DNA of 64,000 bases from Flaviflagellibacter deserti (lineage in GTDB: Bacteria; Pseudomonadota; Alphaproteobacteria; Rhizobiales; Methylopilaceae), in NCBI RefSeq assembly GCF_042652085.1, contig NZ_JBHSJF010000008.1:124001-188000 (forward strand), in the 5' to 3' direction. The position numbers were made by a program, and so were the translations under genes. This document shows positions 34,267-41,750 of this stretch, piece after piece (within the stretch, counting starts at the first letter, position 1; every line of letters starts with the position of its first letter). The notes below the pieces were generated by a model. That model saw only the letters and a list, made by a program, of their open reading frames with translations. It was not told the origin of the DNA and made no database searches.

Positions 34267-34956
34267 TCAGGCTGCCTCGGTCGAGACGAGCTTCCAGTTC
34301 GGGTCGCGGGAGTGCGCGTCGCGCGCGAAGGTCCAGATGTCGATGACCTCGGTCACCGCGTCGGCGTTGCCGTCAATGACATTGCCGTCCTTGTCCCGCG
34401 TCGCCGTGACGAGCTGGGACGCGAAGCGGACCTCGATCTGGGCGCTTCCGCCGCGCATTTCGGCGTCGCGGATATCAGCCTTGTCGATCGATACGAAGCG
34501 CGATTCGACCGTTTCGCCCCGCCGTTCGCGATCGGCGATCGTCGCGGCGAAGCTGTCGAACACGTCCTTCGCCAGAAGACCCTTCAGAGTCCGGGTGTCG
34601 CCGGCGGCGAATGCCTGCACGATCATCTCGTAGGCAGCGCGCGCGCCCTGGACGAAAGAGGCAGGCTCGAACGTCGGATCGGCGGCGACGATGTCGTCGA
34701 GGCCCTTCGCAACGGGAGTTCCGTCCTCGGCGAATCCCTTCCAGCGAAGTGCGGGATCGACCGGCTCGGCCGCAGCATCGGGCCGCGGGGGCATGGGAAT
34801 CACGTTCTCATTAGCGGTCTGAGGCGCGGTATCCCGGGCGTAATCGCGCGGCCGTTCGTTTCCGGTCCGGGTTCCGAGAACGGAACGAAGCCGAACGAGG
34901 ATAAAGACGGCGAGAACTAGAAAGATGACCGTGTAGATATCGAACACGTCGCTCAT
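34267..34956 (-). CDS. Tim44-domain membrane-anchored protein
   Basis: A 229-residue protein with one N-terminal membrane helix (YTVIFLVLAVFILVRL), a charged/Pro-rich linker and a C-terminal Tim44-like domain (FVQGARAAYEMIVQAFAAGD, then VTEVIDIWTFARDAHSRDPNW). Alphaproteobacterial members (TimA-like) lie beside secB and mltA; a chaperone or envelope-biogenesis role is inferred from homology with mitochondrial Tim44. ATG 34954-34956 with AAAGG 5 nt upstream is the start. Confidence 0.9.
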   Translation of the reverse strand: MSDVFDIYTVIFLVLAVFILVRLRSVLGTRTGNERPRDYARDTAPQTANENVIPMPPRPDAAAEPVDPALRWKGFAEDGTPVAKGLDDIVAADPTFEPASFVQGARAAYEMIVQAFAAGDTRTLKGLLAKDVFDSFAATIADRERRGETVESRFVSIDKADIRDAEMRGGSAQIEVRFASQLVTATRDKDGNVIDGNADAVTEVIDIWTFARDAHSRDPNWKLVSTEAA

Positions 34957-35153
34957 TTTCACCTTTGGCGAGGCCGCGCACTGCTGCCCGGCGAAAGAAC
35001 TATATGGGCCTATCCGCGCTGACGCGCCAGCGGGTTCATCCGGATGACAATTTATCTCAGGCTGTGGGGAGCATACTACCCCATGCCTTGCGGCCGCGTG
35101 ACCCGCCGTGCTAGCCCACCGCCCGGCCGCTTGGGCCGAAGAGGGTTGAGTTG

Positions 35154-35624
35154 ATGACGACCGCGGATGTTACTCCTGAAGCCCCCGGCACTGGTCCCGC
35201 GCTCGGCGTGCTTGCGCAGTATGTGAAGGATCTCTCGTTCGAGAACCCTCAGGCTCCGCGCTCGCTCGTCCAGCAGGGCGGCTCGCCGAACATCGAGATC
35301 GGCGTCAACGTCAATGCCCGCGGCGTTAGCGAGACCGATATCGAGGTCGAGCTGCAGATCGAGGGCAAGGCCGGAACCGGCTCCGAGACCGTGTTCCGAT
35401 TCGACATCGTCTATGCGGGTCTGTTCCGGATCCAGAACATCGACGCCGGAAGCCGCCAGGCGGTCGCCCTGATCGAGTGCCCGCGCCTGCTGTTCCCGTT
35501 CGCCCGCCAGATCATCGCCGACGCTGTCCGCAATGGCGGCTTCCCGCCCCTGATGATCGATCCGATCGATTTCGCGGCGCTCTATCGTCAGCGCATGACG
35601 CAGGCGACCGAAGGCACCGCCTGA
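35154..35624 (+). CDS. secB: Protein-export chaperone SecB
   Basis: Tetrameric cytosolic chaperone that keeps precursors unfolded for SecA. The 156-residue protein has LAQYVKDLSFENPQAPRSL, the hydrophobic-groove strands, ECPRLLFPFARQIIADAV and PPLMIDPIDFAALYRQR. ATG 35154 with GAGGG 8 nt upstream is preferred over the TTG just before. The 197-bp gap to the Tim44-like gene shows no other gene; the fxsA gene often found there is absent. Confidence 0.97.
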   Translation: MTTADVTPEAPGTGPALGVLAQYVKDLSFENPQAPRSLVQQGGSPNIEIGVNVNARGVSETDIEVELQIEGKAGTGSETVFRFDIVYAGLFRIQNIDAGSRQAVALIECPRLLFPFARQIIADAVRNGGFPPLMIDPIDFAALYRQRMTQATEGTA

Positions 35625-35625
35625 A

Positions 35626-36336
35626 TCATTCGGCCGCTTCGGCCGTTGGCGCGTTATAGACCGCCCAGATCGGGGTTTGGCCGAGGGTTGCGACGAAGGC
35701 TCGATGGGCCGCAAGCTCGTCCGGCGTCAACCGCGGTTCGAGCGGCACGGGACGCGGCTTCACCGTCTGGCGGCGAACGATCGCCCTACCACCGGACTGC
35801 AGACTCAGTCCGAGAGTCGCCTGCCGGCCGCCCATAAGCTCCGCATAGACTTCCGCGAGGAGTTCCGCGTCGAGCAGGGCGCCGTGCTTGGTGCGCTTGG
35901 AATTATCGATGCCGTAGCGCGCGCAGAGGTCGTCGAGCCTGTTCGATGCGAAACCGTGGCGCCGGCGGGCCAGCGCCAGAGTATCGACCATCCGCTCCGG
36001 CAACAGAATCGGCTTTCCGCAACGGATCAGTTCTGCGTTCAGGAACGCAAAATCGAAGCTTGCATTGTGCGCGACGAGCTTCGCGTCATCGCCGACGAAG
36101 GCGATGAAATCCTCGACGATCTCATGGAAGCATTTGTGCTCGGACAGGAACTCGGTCGACAGGCCGTGAACGCGGAAGGCCTCGTCGGGCATATCCCGTT
36201 CGGGATTGATGTAGACGTGGAAGGTCTGCCCGGTCGGGATGTAATTGAGGATCTCGACGCAGCCGATCTCGACCACCCGATCACCCTTGTTGGGATCAAG
36301 TCCCGTCGTTTCAGTATCGAAAATGATCTCGCGCAT
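35626..36336 (-). CDS. dnaQ: DNA polymerase III epsilon subunit
   Basis: The 3'-5' proofreading exonuclease of the replicase. The 236-residue protein has the DEDDh motifs: FDTETTGLDP, VAHNASFDFAFL and HGALLDAELLAEVY. It lacks frameshift or truncation and converges on secB with 1 nt between. It is followed closely upstream by coaE. Confidence 0.96.
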   Translation of the reverse strand: MREIIFDTETTGLDPNKGDRVVEIGCVEILNYIPTGQTFHVYINPERDMPDEAFRVHGLSTEFLSEHKCFHEIVEDFIAFVGDDAKLVAHNASFDFAFLNAELIRCGKPILLPERMVDTLALARRRHGFASNRLDDLCARYGIDNSKRTKHGALLDAELLAEVYAELMGGRQATLGLSLQSGGRAIVRRQTVKPRPVPLEPRLTPDELAAHRAFVATLGQTPIWAVYNAPTAEAAE

Positions 36337-36338
36337 CG

Positions 36339-36944
36339 CTAGGAGTTCGTACCACGCGCGGCCGAACCGCCGAAACGGCGGATCACGTCCTTCACAGCTT
36401 TGGCCGTGTGGGCGATGTCTCCGGACGTATCGATGACGACATTGGCCTGCTGTCGCTTCTCCGAATCGGGCATTTGCCGAGCGAGAATCGCCGAGAGTTT
36501 TTCCGGTGTCATTCCCGGACGCGCCAGCACTCGCTCACGCTGGACTTCTTCCGGAGCCGAAACGACGACGATCACGTTGCACCGGTCCGCGCCTCCCGTT
36601 TCGAACAGAAGCGGAATATCGAGGACGACGATGGGGGCGTTGGCTTTCCGGGCAGCGGCGATGAAAACCTGTTCCGCCTGGCGGACGAGAGGATGGACGA
36701 TCGCCTCGAGCCTCTTGATCGCAGCAGGATCGCCCAAAACCGCTTTGGACAAGGCTTGGCGATCGACCACGCCATCCTTCGTGGTGCCGGGAAACACTTC
36801 CTCGATCAGCGGGACCGCTGCACCTTGATAGAGGGCATGGACGACAGGATCCGCTTCGAACACCGGCACTCCTTCGGCGGCGAACAGGCCGGCGACGGTC
36901 GATTTGCCCATGCCGATGGAGCCGGTGAGACCGAGGATGATCAC
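36339..36944 (-). CDS. coaE: Dephospho-CoA kinase
   Basis: Last step of coenzyme A synthesis. The 201-residue P-loop kinase has LTGSIGMGKSTVAGLF at the N-terminus and VLDIPLLFETGGADRCN. The start is GTG 36942-36944, overlapping the aroE stop as GTGA. The frame is open upstream over aroE but those residues are not CoaE. Confidence 0.96.
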   Translation of the reverse strand: MIILGLTGSIGMGKSTVAGLFAAEGVPVFEADPVVHALYQGAAVPLIEEVFPGTTKDGVVDRQALSKAVLGDPAAIKRLEAIVHPLVRQAEQVFIAAARKANAPIVVLDIPLLFETGGADRCNVIVVVSAPEEVQRERVLARPGMTPEKLSAILARQMPDSEKRQQANVVIDTSGDIAHTAKAVKDVIRRFGGSAARGTNS

Positions 36945-37792
36945 GCGTGGCTCGGCGCTTCGATGTCGGCTTCGATCAGGCGCCGAAGCTCGGGCGTGAC
37001 CGTCGGCCGAACGCCGAACCACTTCTCGAATCCGGGCACGGCCTGATGGAGTAGCATTCCGAGCCCGTCGACCGTTCGGAGTCCGGCCTTCCTGGCCTCG
37101 ACAAGGAGTTCGGTTTGCAGCGGCACGTAGACGATATCGGACACTACGGCGGTTTTCGGAAGCCGGCCGCATATTCCCCGGCAATCCGGAAGCGGTTCGG
37201 AACCCGCCATTCCAAGGCTGGTCGTATTGATCAGGAGATTTGTTTCGGGGAGCAAACGATCGATCTCGCGCCAGGCCACGGCCTCGACCGGATTTCCGAA
37301 TTCTCTGGCGAGTTGCTGCGCCCGCTGTGGAGTGCGGTTCGCCAGCCGGATTTTCGAGACGCCGCGGGTCTGCAATCCATGGATCACGGCGCGCGCCGCT
37401 CCGCCAGCACCGAGAATCAAAGTGTTGACATTGCCGGCATCCCAGCCCGGAGCGCGATCATCGAGATTGGCCATGAAACCGATGACATCGGTGTTCGTCC
37501 CCTTAAGCCGGCCCGCGTCTCGCCAGATCGTATTGACCGCGCCGATTGCCCGGGCCGTCTCGTCGACCTCGTCGAGAAGTCCCATCACGGCCTCCTTGTG
37601 GGGTACGGTGACATTGCAGCCGAGATACTCGCCAGCCGCGATCGACCGAACGAATTGGTCGAGCGTCTCGGGCTCGACCGCGACCTTCTCATAGGAACCG
37701 GCAATGCCGTGCTGGCGGAGCCAGTAGCCATGGATCAGCGGGGAGCGGGAATGGCGGATCGGCCAGCCGATCACGCAGGCTTTCTGGGACAT
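36941..37792 (-). CDS. aroE: Shikimate dehydrogenase
   Basis: NADPH-dependent reduction of 3-dehydroshikimate in aromatic amino acid synthesis. The 283-residue protein has the substrate loop IRHSRSPLIHGYWL, VTVPHKEAVMGLLDEVD with the catalytic Lys, and the nucleotide-binding LILGAGGAARAVIHGL. It is coupled to coaE and follows maf by 2 nt. Confidence 0.96.
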   Translation of the reverse strand: MSQKACVIGWPIRHSRSPLIHGYWLRQHGIAGSYEKVAVEPETLDQFVRSIAAGEYLGCNVTVPHKEAVMGLLDEVDETARAIGAVNTIWRDAGRLKGTNTDVIGFMANLDDRAPGWDAGNVNTLILGAGGAARAVIHGLQTRGVSKIRLANRTPQRAQQLAREFGNPVEAVAWREIDRLLPETNLLINTTSLGMAGSEPLPDCRGICGRLPKTAVVSDIVYVPLQTELLVEARKAGLRTVDGLGMLLHQAVPGFEKWFGVRPTVTPELRRLIEADIEAPSHA

Positions 37793-37794
37793 CT

Positions 37795-38424
37795 CTACTC
37801 GAGCAAAAGACCGCGACGCCTCAGAACGGCGAGCAGCGGCAACAAGGGCAGGCCGAGAATGACATGGAAGTCGCCCTTGATGGAATCGAAGAGATGGATG
37901 CCTTCCTGTTCCAGCATGTAGCCGCCGACCGTGGTCGTGACCTTGTTCCCAGCGACCGCGAGGTAGCGGTCGAGGAACTCTTCCGAAAACGGCCGCATGG
38001 TCAGCCGCGCCTCGCTGACGACCGTTTCCTCGGTCCTGCCGTTGACCGCGAGCGCCCCCGCCGAGAAGAGCCCGTGCTCGCGGTCTCGGAGCCGTAACAA
38101 TTGTGTGCGGGCCGCGGCGAGGCCGGACGGCTTCACAAAATATTCATGCCCTGCCGCGAGAACCTGATCGGCTCCCAGAACCAGCCGGTTGGGAAAACGG
38201 AGACTGATCGCTTCCGCCTTCGCCATGGCAAGAGCAAGCGCAACGTCTCCCGGAGACGCCTTCGCTTCGATCAGCGGCGCCTCGATCGTCCGCTCATCGA
38301 GATCGGCGGGCGAAACCTCGATCGGGATGCCGGCGTTACGAAGCATCTCGGCACGCGAGGCGCTGCCGGATGCGAGGACGAGCGGCCAAGGCTCGATCCA
38401 GAGTGGGTGGGCTAGGTCGCTCAT
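37795..38424 (-). CDS. maf: Maf-family nucleotide pyrophosphatase
   Basis: Hydrolyses non-canonical nucleoside triphosphates, a house-cleaning and division-linked family. The 209-residue protein has the signature LASGSASRAEMLRNAG, GADQVL with the catalytic acid, and GGYMLEQEG. ATG 38422-38424 is the start. It is the first gene left of the presumed origin; the ppsR (DUF299) gene that often lies between origin and maf is not there. Confidence 0.94.
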   Translation of the reverse strand: MSDLAHPLWIEPWPLVLASGSASRAEMLRNAGIPIEVSPADLDERTIEAPLIEAKASPGDVALALAMAKAEAISLRFPNRLVLGADQVLAAGHEYFVKPSGLAAARTQLLRLRDREHGLFSAGALAVNGRTEETVVSEARLTMRPFSEEFLDRYLAVAGNKVTTTVGGYMLEQEGIHLFDSIKGDFHVILGLPLLPLLAVLRRRGLLLE

Positions 38425-38659
38425 GGCGTCAGACGGAACCCACAGGCCGTGTGGAAGACTGTGCAAAGATCGGCGAGATCGCCAACCCGGCCAACACATT
38501 GGGGGTATGTCGCAAAACGATCAACAGGCGTCGCGCGCTGGAGCGGTCTAACCGAGCTCCTGTGATGTCTGGGGACGAATCGGGTCCGCACGCTCTGGAG
38601 TCCGACGAGACCAATATCGAAGCTCGCGGTGGTTTCCTTGTGGAGCTTCCAGAACCCCG

Positions 38660-38674
38660 TTAATGACCCATTAA
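38660..38674. promoter_or_regulatory. Perfect CtrA box 1 (TTAA-N7-TTAA)
   Basis: TTAATGACCCATTAA matches the CtrA consensus exactly. CtrA represses origin firing and controls promoters in Caulobacter; binding here is inferred. Confidence 0.7.
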
Positions 38675-38705
38675 GCAATAACAGAATCTTAAAACAGAGA
38701 ACTAG

Positions 38706-38720
38706 TTAAAGAAGGATTAA
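38706..38720. promoter_or_regulatory. Perfect CtrA box 2, overlapping the hemE ribosome-binding site
   Basis: TTAAAGAAGGATTAA matches TTAA-N7-TTAA exactly. Its spacer contains GAAGGA (38711-38716), the only good Shine-Dalgarno for hemE, so the two functions share the same bases. Confidence 0.65.
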
Positions 38721-38725
38721 CGATC

Positions 38726-39772
38726 CTGCCTTCGATCAGTGAGAAGCCCATCCTGAAGGTGCTTGGCGGTGAGAAGCTCGACAGGCCTCCGATATGGCTG
38801 ATGCGCCAGGCCGGTCGCTATCTCCCGGAATATCGGGAGCTTCGCGCCAGGGCCGGATCGTTCCTCGACCTCTGCTATCGCCCCGATTTCGCAGCGGAGG
38901 TCACGCTTCAGCCGATCCGCCGGTTCGGCTTCGATGCGGCGATCCTGTTCTCGGACATCCTGATCATTCCCCACGCCCTGGGCCTCAAGGTCGAATTCCT
39001 CGAAGGCGAGGGCCCGCGCGTCGAGACGATTTCCTCGGCGGATGAAATCGGCAAGCTCCATCGGACACTCGACGCCGCAAAGACCGGGAAGGTCTATGAG
39101 GCAATCGGGATGATCCGGTCGCAGCTTCCGGATGAAACGACCCTGATCGGTTTTGTCGGTGCGCCATGGACCGTTGCGACCTATGTCGTCGCCGGCAAGG
39201 GTTCGAAGGATCATGCGGAAACCCGTCTGTTCGCACTGCGTGATCCGGAAGGCTTCGCCTCGTTGATCGACCGGCTGGTCGATGCGTCGATCGAACATCT
39301 CTCAGGGCAGATCGAGGCCGGCGCCGAGGTGGTACAGATCTTCGATAGTTGGGCGGGCGAGCTGCCGCCGGATGAATTCGACCGCTGGTGCGTCCGGCCG
39401 GTGGTTCGGGTCATCGAGGGCGTTCGCAAACGTCATCCGGATGTGCCGGTGATCGCGTTTCCTCGCGGCGCCGGTCCGAAGGGCGGCAAGCTTGCCTCCA
39501 TCCTGGGCGTCGCCATCGGACTGGATACGAGCGAGGACATGGCGCTGATGGATCAGTCGCTTCCCAAGGGAACGCCGATCCAGGGTAATCTCGATCCCCT
39601 GGTCCTGATCGCGGGCGGTGAGGCGCTCGACCGTTCGGTGGATCGCATCGTCGCCTCGGCCGGCGATCGGCCGCATATCTTCAATCTCGGGCATGGCATC
39701 AGGCCGGAAACGCCGATCGCCCATGTCGAACGCCTTGTCGAACGCGTGCGCGGAAACGGACGGACCCGATGA
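38726..39772 (+). CDS. hemE: Uroporphyrinogen decarboxylase (non-AUG start likely)
   Basis: Decarboxylates uroporphyrinogen III in heme synthesis. It has the signature IWLMRQAGRYLPEYREL near the N-terminus, LIGFVGAPWTVATYV, PIQGNLDP and FNLGHGI. The conserved N-terminal KPILKVLGGE lies upstream of the first GTG (38759), so translation must begin earlier. After the in-frame stop at 38690-38692 there is no ATG, GTG or TTG. Near-cognate codons ATC (38723), CTG (38726) and ACG (38720) sit behind GAAGGA. The CTG, 9 nt from that site, is used here as a working start. The hemJ ATG overlaps the stop. Confidence 0.9.
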   Translation: MPSISEKPILKVLGGEKLDRPPIWLMRQAGRYLPEYRELRARAGSFLDLCYRPDFAAEVTLQPIRRFGFDAAILFSDILIIPHALGLKVEFLEGEGPRVETISSADEIGKLHRTLDAAKTGKVYEAIGMIRSQLPDETTLIGFVGAPWTVATYVVAGKGSKDHAETRLFALRDPEGFASLIDRLVDASIEHLSGQIEAGAEVVQIFDSWAGELPPDEFDRWCVRPVVRVIEGVRKRHPDVPVIAFPRGAGPKGGKLASILGVAIGLDTSEDMALMDQSLPKGTPIQGNLDPLVLIAGGEALDRSVDRIVASAGDRPHIFNLGHGIRPETPIAHVERLVERVRGNGRTR

Positions 39773-40194
39773 CCTATCTCTGGCTCAAGGCCATTCACAT
39801 CATTGCTGTGATCTCCTGGATGGCTGCGATGCTCTATCTGCCGCGGCTGTTCGTCTATCACGCTGATGCGAAGCCCGGTTCGGACACCTCCGAGACGTTC
39901 AAGATCATGGAGCGCCGGCTGCTGAAGGGCATCGCGACGCCGGCGATGATCGCGACCTGGATATTCGGTCTCGCGGTCGCCTATTACGCCGATGCGTGGA
40001 GCCAGGGCTGGCTTCACGCCAAGCTTCTCTTCGTCCTGCTGCTCTCCGGCTATCATGGATTTTGCGCCAAGACGGTGCGGACATTCGCCGCCGACAAGAA
40101 CACGCGGTCGAGCAAATTCTATCGCGCGATCAACGAGGTGCCTGCCCTGTTCATGGTCGCGATCGTCATCCTGGCCGTGTTGAAGCCCTTCTAA
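39769..40194 (+). CDS. hemJ: Protoporphyrinogen oxidase HemJ
   Basis: Integral membrane enzyme oxidising protoporphyrinogen IX, the next-to-last step of heme synthesis. The 141-residue protein has four membrane helices and the conserved LKAIHIIAVISWMAAMLYLPRL (HemJ His region), RRLLKGIATPAM and GYHGFCAKTVRTFA. It is coupled to hemE by ATGA, so two heme steps are co-translated. Ferrochelatase (hemH) is not in this window. Confidence 0.94.
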   Translation: MTYLWLKAIHIIAVISWMAAMLYLPRLFVYHADAKPGSDTSETFKIMERRLLKGIATPAMIATWIFGLAVAYYADAWSQGWLHAKLLFVLLLSGYHGFCAKTVRTFAADKNTRSSKFYRAINEVPALFMVAIVILAVLKPF

Positions 40195-40401
40195 GTTTTC
40201 GTCGTACCCCTTGCGGGGCGCGCCGCGAATCCGTATTGCTGATACATCTCCTCCGCAGGCGGTCATCTCCGCGCCGTTGTTGGAACGTCCCGTCACCGAG
40301 CGAGTTGGGCCAAGTGCCTGGCCTTGCCCGACGGCTGCACCTCTCTCTTCCCCCTATGTCGCCCGAACCTATGCCGGCGACCGACTTAGTGAAGGTTCCC
40401 C

Positions 40402-41667
40402 ATGCGGGAAATCAGACTTCAGGACCTCAAGACTAAATCTCCCCAGGAATTGCTCGCGCTCGCTGAAGAGCTCGAGGTCGAAAATGCCTCCACCCTTCGC
40501 AAGCAGGAACTGCTGTTTGCAATCCTGAAGCAGCACGCTGCCCGCGACGTCGAGATCATCGGCGGCGGTGTTGTCGAGGTTCTTCAGGACGGATTCGGTT
40601 TCCTTCGCTCACCTGATGCGAATTACCTTCCGGGCCCCGACGACATCTATGTTTCACCCTCGCAGATCCGCCGCTTCTCGCTGCGCACCGGCGATACGGT
40701 CGAAGGGCATATCCGGAGCCCCAAGGAAGGCGAGCGCTACTTCGCGCTCCTGAAGGTGAACACCCTCAACTTCGAGGATCCGGACAAGGCCCGGCACAAG
40801 GTTCACTTCGACAATCTCACTCCGCTCTATCCCGACGAACGGCTCCGCATGGAGCTCGAAGATCCGACCATCAAGGACCAGTCCGGCCGTATCATCGACA
40901 TCGTTGCCCCGATCGGCAAAGGCCAGCGCGGTCTGATTGTCGCGCCGCCGCGCACCGGTAAGACGATGCTGCTGCAGAACATCGCCCGGTCGATCACCAC
41001 CAATCATCCCGAGTGCTATCTCATCGTTCTCTTGATCGACGAGCGTCCGGAAGAGGTGACGGACATGCAGCGCACGGTGGATGGCGAGGTCGTATCCTCG
41101 ACCTTCGACGAGCCCGCCGTCCGCCACGTACAGGTTGCCGAAATGGTGATCGAGAAGGCCAAGCGTCTCGTCGAGCACGGCCGCGACGTGGTCATCCTGC
41201 TCGATTCGATCACGCGCCTAGGTCGCGCATATAACACGGTCGTTCCGTCGTCAGGCAAGGTGCTCACCGGCGGCGTCGACGCCAATGCACTGCAGCGTCC
41301 GAAGCGCTTCTTCGGCGCAGCGCGAAATATCGAAGAGGGCGGTTCGCTCACCATCATCGCGACCGCGTTGATCGACACCGGCTCGCGTATGGACGAAGTG
41401 ATCTTCGAGGAGTTCAAGGGCACGGGTAACTCCGAGCTCATCCTCGACCGCAAGGTCTCCGACAAGCGCGTCTTCCCGGCGATGGACATCACTCGGTCGG
41501 GCACGCGTAAGGAAGAACTCCTCGTCCCGCAGGACATCCTCAAGAAGATGTATGTGCTGCGCCGCATCCTGAATCCGATGGGTACGGTCGATGCGATCGA
41601 GTTCCTGATGGACAAGATGCGTCAGACGAAGACCAATTCGGACTTCTTCGACTCGATGAACACCTGA
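40402..41667 (+). CDS. rho: Transcription termination factor Rho
   Basis: Hexameric RNA-dependent helicase. The 421-residue protein has the N-terminal helical part LKTKSPQELLALAEELEVEN, the cold-shock-like RNA-binding domain (LQDGFGFLRSPDANYLPGPDDIYV), Walker A VAPPRTGKTMLLQNIA and the Q/R loop regions. The ATG follows a 207-bp leader (40195-40401) with no gene; autoregulation in such leaders is common for rho, but no specific element is visible. Confidence 0.97.
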   Translation: MREIRLQDLKTKSPQELLALAEELEVENASTLRKQELLFAILKQHAARDVEIIGGGVVEVLQDGFGFLRSPDANYLPGPDDIYVSPSQIRRFSLRTGDTVEGHIRSPKEGERYFALLKVNTLNFEDPDKARHKVHFDNLTPLYPDERLRMELEDPTIKDQSGRIIDIVAPIGKGQRGLIVAPPRTGKTMLLQNIARSITTNHPECYLIVLLIDERPEEVTDMQRTVDGEVVSSTFDEPAVRHVQVAEMVIEKAKRLVEHGRDVVILLDSITRLGRAYNTVVPSSGKVLTGGVDANALQRPKRFFGAARNIEEGGSLTIIATALIDTGSRMDEVIFEEFKGTGNSELILDRKVSDKRVFPAMDITRSGTRKEELLVPQDILKKMYVLRRILNPMGTVDAIEFLMDKMRQTKTNSDFFDSMNT

Positions 41668-41697
41668 TCCAACGCCGGCCGACCCTCGATAGACGGT

Positions 41698-41735
41698 GAA
41701 TTTGGCTCCGCATGATTGTATGCGGAGCCAAATTC
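41698..41735 (+). terminator. Strong intrinsic terminator after rho
   Basis: A perfect 16-bp inverted repeat (GAATTTGGCTCCGCAT / its complement) with a 6-nt loop is followed by GTTTT. It separates rho from mnmE; its last bases end 15 nt before the mnmE start, so it could also attenuate mnmE expression. Confidence 0.8.
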
Positions 41736-41750
41736 GTTTTGGAACCTGAG

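Larger units (their letters stand above)
38425..38725. other. Probable chromosomal replication origin (oriC) between maf and hemE
   Basis: This 301-bp gap carries no coding frame I can support. Its right third (38650-38720) is AT-rich, unlike its surroundings. It holds two perfect CtrA boxes, three GANTC sites (38577, 38598, 38684) and two TGTGGA cores (38450, 38639) that partly match DnaA boxes. Genes diverge on either side, and parAB with two parS sites lies 4-9 kb to the right. In Caulobacter and Sinorhizobium the origin lies next to hemE. No perfect 9-mer DnaA box was found, so the exact unwinding site is unproven. Confidence 0.7.

Noticed and set aside
34957..35153. Possible small gene or RNA between the Tim44-like gene and secB
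   Set aside because: Only short GC-rich repeats and the secB Shine-Dalgarno are visible; no coding frame or terminator structure supports a gene.
40195..40401. Structured regulatory RNA in the rho leader
   Set aside because: No convincing stem with conserved loop or U-tract was found; a leader-autoregulation role remains possible but unsupported by what I can see.
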